Below, piece by piece: positions 61,201 through 64,000 of a stretch of 64,000 nt of DNA. How positions within the stretch are numbered: the first letter of the stretch is position 1; the number at the start of each line of letters is the position of its first letter. Origin of the DNA: Volvox africanus (taxonomy: Eukaryota > Chlorophyta > Chlorophyceae > Chlamydomonadales > Volvocaceae); the NCBI GenBank assembly GCA_030268105.1, contig BSDZ01000080.1, positions 868,001 through 932,000 of the forward strand, given 5' to 3'. A program made the translations under genes and the position numbers. The notes under the pieces were generated by a model. It worked only from the letters and a program-made list of their open reading frames with translations, was not told the origin of the DNA and did no database searches.

Positions 61201-61821
61201 CACCGTCGTTGTATCACTGCTGGTCGTCAGAGGTGCTAGCGCCGCCGCTGTCGCGGGGCGGGCGCCGGCACCCCCCGCCGTCGCGCCAATGTCGTGATGT
61301 GGGTCACCACCATTCGGTTTTCCATGTGGCTCGCGATTTGGGTCGCGCACTACGGGCCTCCAGGCGGACAAGATGGTGTTGAACAGGTTGAGGGCATAGC
61401 TTAGCAGTGTTCGGTAGCGAGGTTGTTGCTGCCGCAGCTCCTGTATCTGCTGCTGCTGCTGCGGTGGCTGCGGTGGCTGCGGCTGTTGCTGCTCGCGCTC
61501 GGTTACTGCCGGTGGCGCCCACCGCTGTTTAATTTTTGGGTCGTTCTGATTTTGTTCTTGGCTTCCTTTGTTGTGCCGCATCCGCATCAGCACCTGGCGC
61601 GCTGCGAACTCCATTGATGAAATCGTCGTGGGCGCCGAGCCGAGATCATCCGTCATGGCGCCACCTTGAGGGCCCCCGCCAGCAGAGGCCTCAAACGCGT
61701 TTCCGGTTCCAGATCCAATCTTAGCTGCGGTCAACAATAAAGAAGAGGCCAGTCCCCCTTGTGGTGGTGCGGGTGCGGGGCGCCTCCCAGAAATTATATT
61801 TGGCGCAATTTTCGGCGTCAT
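47765..61821 (-). CDS. ZIP4/SPO22/TEX11-like meiotic TPR protein with a giant disordered C-terminal tail
   Basis: ZIP4/SPO22/TEX11 proteins are TPR scaffolds that promote class I crossovers in meiosis. Exons: 61821-61033, 60699-60575, 60215-60038, 59811-59398, 59036-58497, 58202-57822, 57433-57146, 57019-56456, 56268-55750, 55538-55485 (tentative), 55336-54794, 54651-54202, 53908-53621, 53180-52668, 52282-47765, all in phase, about 3,387 aa (3,369 without the 18-codon exon). Family blocks: AFFRRMGQLWLDIGHREQAA (near 365, matching the FFHKTGLxWHDL block of plant ZIP4), LFARAAAYYQLADIASAARL plus ARMLSNCYAAMGQLRMAVGY (exon at 57019), and ELQHLWASCYNSAVAEEL (exon at 53180, matching the WLWNxAWNxG block). 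Residues 1-263 and many loops are Gln/Gly/Ala-rich. The last exon adds 1,505 low-complexity residues ending DALLLDEW. The acceptor of the fifth exon and whether the tail really belongs are the weakest points. Confidence 0.75.
53642..53763 (-). repeat. 15-bp coding tandem repeat (GADGR units)
   Basis: Eight units of about 15 bp give repeated Gly-Ala-Asp-Gly-Arg in the ZIP4-like exon 53908-53621. The period is a multiple of three, so all copies keep frame. Confidence 0.85.
55655..55698. repeat. Perfect 19-bp inverted repeat with 6-nt loop
   Basis: TCCGGAACTGATTATGTAC (55655-55673) is exactly mirrored at 55680-55698. It lies in a ZIP4-like intron between the exon ending at 55750 and the tentative small exon at 55538. 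It could be the joined ends of a tiny element or a structured intron segment. Confidence 0.85.
56297..56372. repeat. CAGTAA/CAGCAA hexanucleotide repeat in an intron
   Basis: About twelve hexamer units lie in the intron 56269-56455 of the ZIP4-like gene. In the minus sense they make a Val/Ala-Thr-Val reading that extends the neighbouring exon as an artefact. Confidence 0.85.
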
Positions 61822-62687
61822 TTTAGCAGCTGCTGCTGCTCTCGCTAATCGGAAAAGTTAAGCCGCATGCATACGTAGTACGTCGTCATTTGGCGATATA
61901 AATCCATAACAAAGCTGTCGTATGCAGGAGAAAGAATGAAGGTGCGAATGCACGCCGTTTCATCCTGGACTGACTATATATGTATGTATATGTATGGGCT
62001 AGATCAAGACATTAGCGGGCGCGTGCTTCCCACCAGGAAAGATTGCGGCACTGAACAAGTCCTAGACACTGATTACAAATATAGAAGGGATGTATCCGCG
62101 GACCTTGAAGCGGTCACCGTCGCATTTATTAACACCTGCTGCTTCAGCTTGCTCCATATATGTTATAAGTCTCAATAATCAAGTTACTTGTCAGAATTCA
62201 TAACGAGTATTGTTTTCCCTGGTCTCAGATTAGTCCGCAATACATGTCCGCAATACTAGGCGGGCGAGTGGGATCAGTTGGGCGTGGTATATGTATGTGG
62301 TGAGAAATTCGCCGATTACATTGTACAATCTACTCATGTAGTCGAGCCATTTATTTTCACTCTTATGATGCAGCCAATCCAATCAATTGCGTTCTTCTAC
62401 ACGCATGCATGCAGTTGTCCCGCCCATTCTTGTACGGAGTCGTAAGTTGACGATCGCGTGGATGATATCCTAATTTGATAGCCTGCTAGACTACCTTGTC
62501 CCCCATTACTGTACCAAGATTGTGGGTTATCCGCGCACACATGCATCCACTCACTAGCCCGTCTCAGCCCTTATCAGCCTCCGAGGCTGTCCTCCTGCGT
62601 CTATGGTTCATTCGAGAACAGGAAACGGGACTTTTACTCCGCTGGAAAAAAATGTGAGCGCCGACGAAGGAAAACACATATATATAT
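61822..62687. other. No recognisable gene (5' flank of the ZIP4-like gene)
   Basis: Expected promoter and 5' UTR of the minus-strand ZIP4-like gene. An 80-codon plus-strand frame at 61936-62178 shows no family resemblance. Confidence 0.5.
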
Positions 62688-62728
62688 AGGGTTTTAGGGT
62701 TTTAGGGTTTTAGGGTTTTAGGGCTTTA
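62688..62728 (+). repeat. Interstitial telomere repeats (TTTTAGGG)
   Basis: Four clean TTTTAGGG units and one degenerate unit, directly abutting the palindrome at 62729. Confidence 0.9.
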
Positions 62729-62786
62729 GGAAAGCACTAAGAAATATATATATATATATATATATATATATTTCTTAGTGCTTTCC
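62729..62786. repeat. 58-bp palindrome, MITE-like
   Basis: GGAAAGCACTAAGAAA, then a TA run, then TTTCTTAGTGCTTTCC forms a full inverted repeat. A further partial arm (TTAGTGCTTTCC) follows at 62801-62812, and a single arm occurs alone near 19793-19811, so this is a dispersed family. Confidence 0.8.
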
Positions 62787-62878
62787 TTCCTCCTCTATTA
62801 GTGCTTTCCTTATATGTCGCACATATACACACACATATATATTTATTTATTTATATTTATATTTATATATTTATATAT

Positions 62879-63208
62879 GTGTGTAGGATAGGGGGGTACA
62901 TCACCCGTGGCCACTAACCTGGCAGTCCCTACCTTCCCCGGTGTTTCGGGGCACCCTCATCCAGTCTCCCATGCCGACTTCTCCGAAATCAGTGGTTTTC
63001 CCAGGTTCAGCACCCACCACCAGCATCCAGCGGAATCTGCCGAATCAACTAAGGCGTCAACTCCGCTACTGGTTAGCTCGCAGGTCACTTTAAATGGGAT
63101 CGTCACCGTCCATCGACATGGGGGCACCCTGCCATTAACTTTAGTGTCTTCGGCACGCTCTCGGTCGGGGTAAAACTTGGAACTCTAGGGGCATAATAGT
63201 CGTGCCAT
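62879..63208 (-). mobile_element. 330-bp dispersed repeat, copy 2 (inverted)
   Basis: Reverse-complement copy of 29494-29823. The left end follows an AT-rich tract with TGTGTGTAGG and the right end is TAATAGTCGTGCCA. The equal lengths suggest both are full-length members. Confidence 0.8.
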
Positions 63209-63719
63209 AACAGTCATGCCTGAACACGGTTATCAATATACGACTGCAAGAGGAGTCTGAGGTACTACGACCCACAGCCCTCTCGCAGACGAAAAGGGAA
63301 TATATATATGTGTGTGTTTGTGTGTGTATTAATATGTACGGCATTGGGTCCGCATTGAATTGGGCTATACTACAACGTTCCGACTGCGTTACGACGTTAC
63401 GACTGCCTGCCAACTACAGAAAGCTGGCTGGCTGGGCTGATTAGGTCTGACAGGGCAGTCAGGCTTTATACATGGGTTAGCCAGACTTAAATTAGTATCC
63501 CAGCCTTGTAGTTGGCAGGGGAAGATGAATGAGCCGTTACCCGCCACTGGCTGGGTATACGTCCTCCCGTTTCTCCCTCCCGTTCTCATCCTGCCAACAC
63601 AAGTGTCAGAGGCTGAGTTTCAGGCGCGTCTTGTCCAACCATGCATGCATTGGCAACACATTTGTCCATTTGAGCCCGCAGACATCGTTTAGCGCATGCA
63701 CATCCCCGCATGCCTACCT
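63209..63719. other. No recognisable gene
   Basis: Short GT run near 63307-63328; otherwise unique sequence without coding similarity. Confidence 0.45.
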
Positions 63720-63986
63720 TCAATGCCCCTGGAACCGCAACGCCATTTGCGTGACCACCACATCAATATCCTCCCCACCCGAGTCACTGCAAGTCCCATC
63801 CTCCGACTCGTCCGACCTTAGCACATCAACACCTCCAATAATGCCCACGCTGTCACGAGTTTCACGAATTTCACGCGGAGAGGCGGTTATGGCCTCGGCT
63901 GTCCGGATGCCACTGGGCACTGCATCTCCCCGCGTCTGCGTCGTACACCTAGGGGACACTCCGTCGTACACTCCAGCCCCGTTCAA
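63720..63986 (-). CDS. Possible partial gene at the window edge
   Basis: An 88-codon minus-strand frame has acidic, coding-like composition (DVLRSDESEDGTCSDSGGED) and ends at a stop at 63720. Two bases downstream lies an AAG|GTAGGC donor, so it may instead be an exon read in another frame. The gene would continue beyond 64000. No family recognised. Confidence 0.25.
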   Translation of the reverse strand: MNGAGVYDGVSPRCTTQTRGDAVPSGIRTAEAITASPREIRETRDSVGIIGGVDVLRSDESEDGTCSDSGGEDIDVVVTQMALRFQGH

Positions 63987-64000
63987 ATGTTCCCGTGCCG

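Noticed and set aside
62907..63173. 88-codon plus-strand ORF within the 330-bp repeat
   Set aside because: No protein similarity was recognised, and it lies wholly inside a dispersed repeat. The same frame in copy 1 was not compared base by base.

Overview
The window is nuclear DNA of a green alga, most likely a colonial or multicellular volvocine relative of Chlamydomonas, Gonium or Volvox. The evidence is interstitial TTTTAGGG-type telomere repeats (the Chlamydomonas-type telomere), intron-rich GC-rich genes whose exons carry long Ala, Gly, Gln and Pro runs, a large hydroxyproline-rich extracellular-matrix glycoprotein, and a volvocine-style cysteine-rich receptor with a multi-span C-terminus. 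No rRNA, tRNA, CRISPR array or bacterial-type operon was recognised. All gene models below were built by hand from splice sites and reading-frame phase, and each joins up in phase except where stated.

Layout. (1) 1.95-5.8 kb, plus strand: a nine-exon SPX-domain protein (phosphate/inositol-pyrophosphate sensing). (2) 5.8-9.9 kb: no convincing gene. (3) 17.1-9.9 kb, minus strand: a ten-exon secreted, Pro-rich matrix glycoprotein made of two tandem copies of one three-exon module, with a probable GPI-anchor tail. Parts of the two copies are almost identical and other parts are strongly diverged. (4) 17-23 kb: gene-poor, with a stray fragment of an acyltransferase exon, a G-rich tract joined to head-to-head telomere repeats, and a 98-bp direct-repeat pair. 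(5) 27.7-23.1 kb, minus: the C-terminal membrane half of an ephrin/GCC2-like receptor whose extracellular half is not visible; its introns hold a 29-bp minisatellite and a 149-bp MITE. (6) 29.5-33.8 kb: mobile-DNA zone with a 330-bp dispersed repeat (second copy inverted at 62.9 kb), a dead Ty3/gypsy element and an AT-rich island of different composition. (7) 39.0-34.5 kb, minus: a BAHD-type HxxxD acyltransferase. (8) 47.2-40.0 kb, minus: a complete 12-exon cytochrome P450 with all signature motifs. (9) 61.8-47.8 kb, minus: a giant 14- or 15-exon gene for a ZIP4/SPO22/TEX11-like meiotic TPR protein that splices in phase into a 4.5-kb terminal exon coding for about 1,505 low-complexity residues. 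(10) 61.8-64 kb: telomere repeats, a 58-bp palindrome, the second 330-bp repeat and a possible gene end at the window edge.

The P450 and BAHD genes are neighbours in the same orientation about 1 kb apart. Oxidation followed by acylation is a common pairing in specialised metabolism, so they may act together, but this is inference. The matrix glycoprotein, the receptor-like membrane protein and the SPX regulator are otherwise unrelated neighbours.
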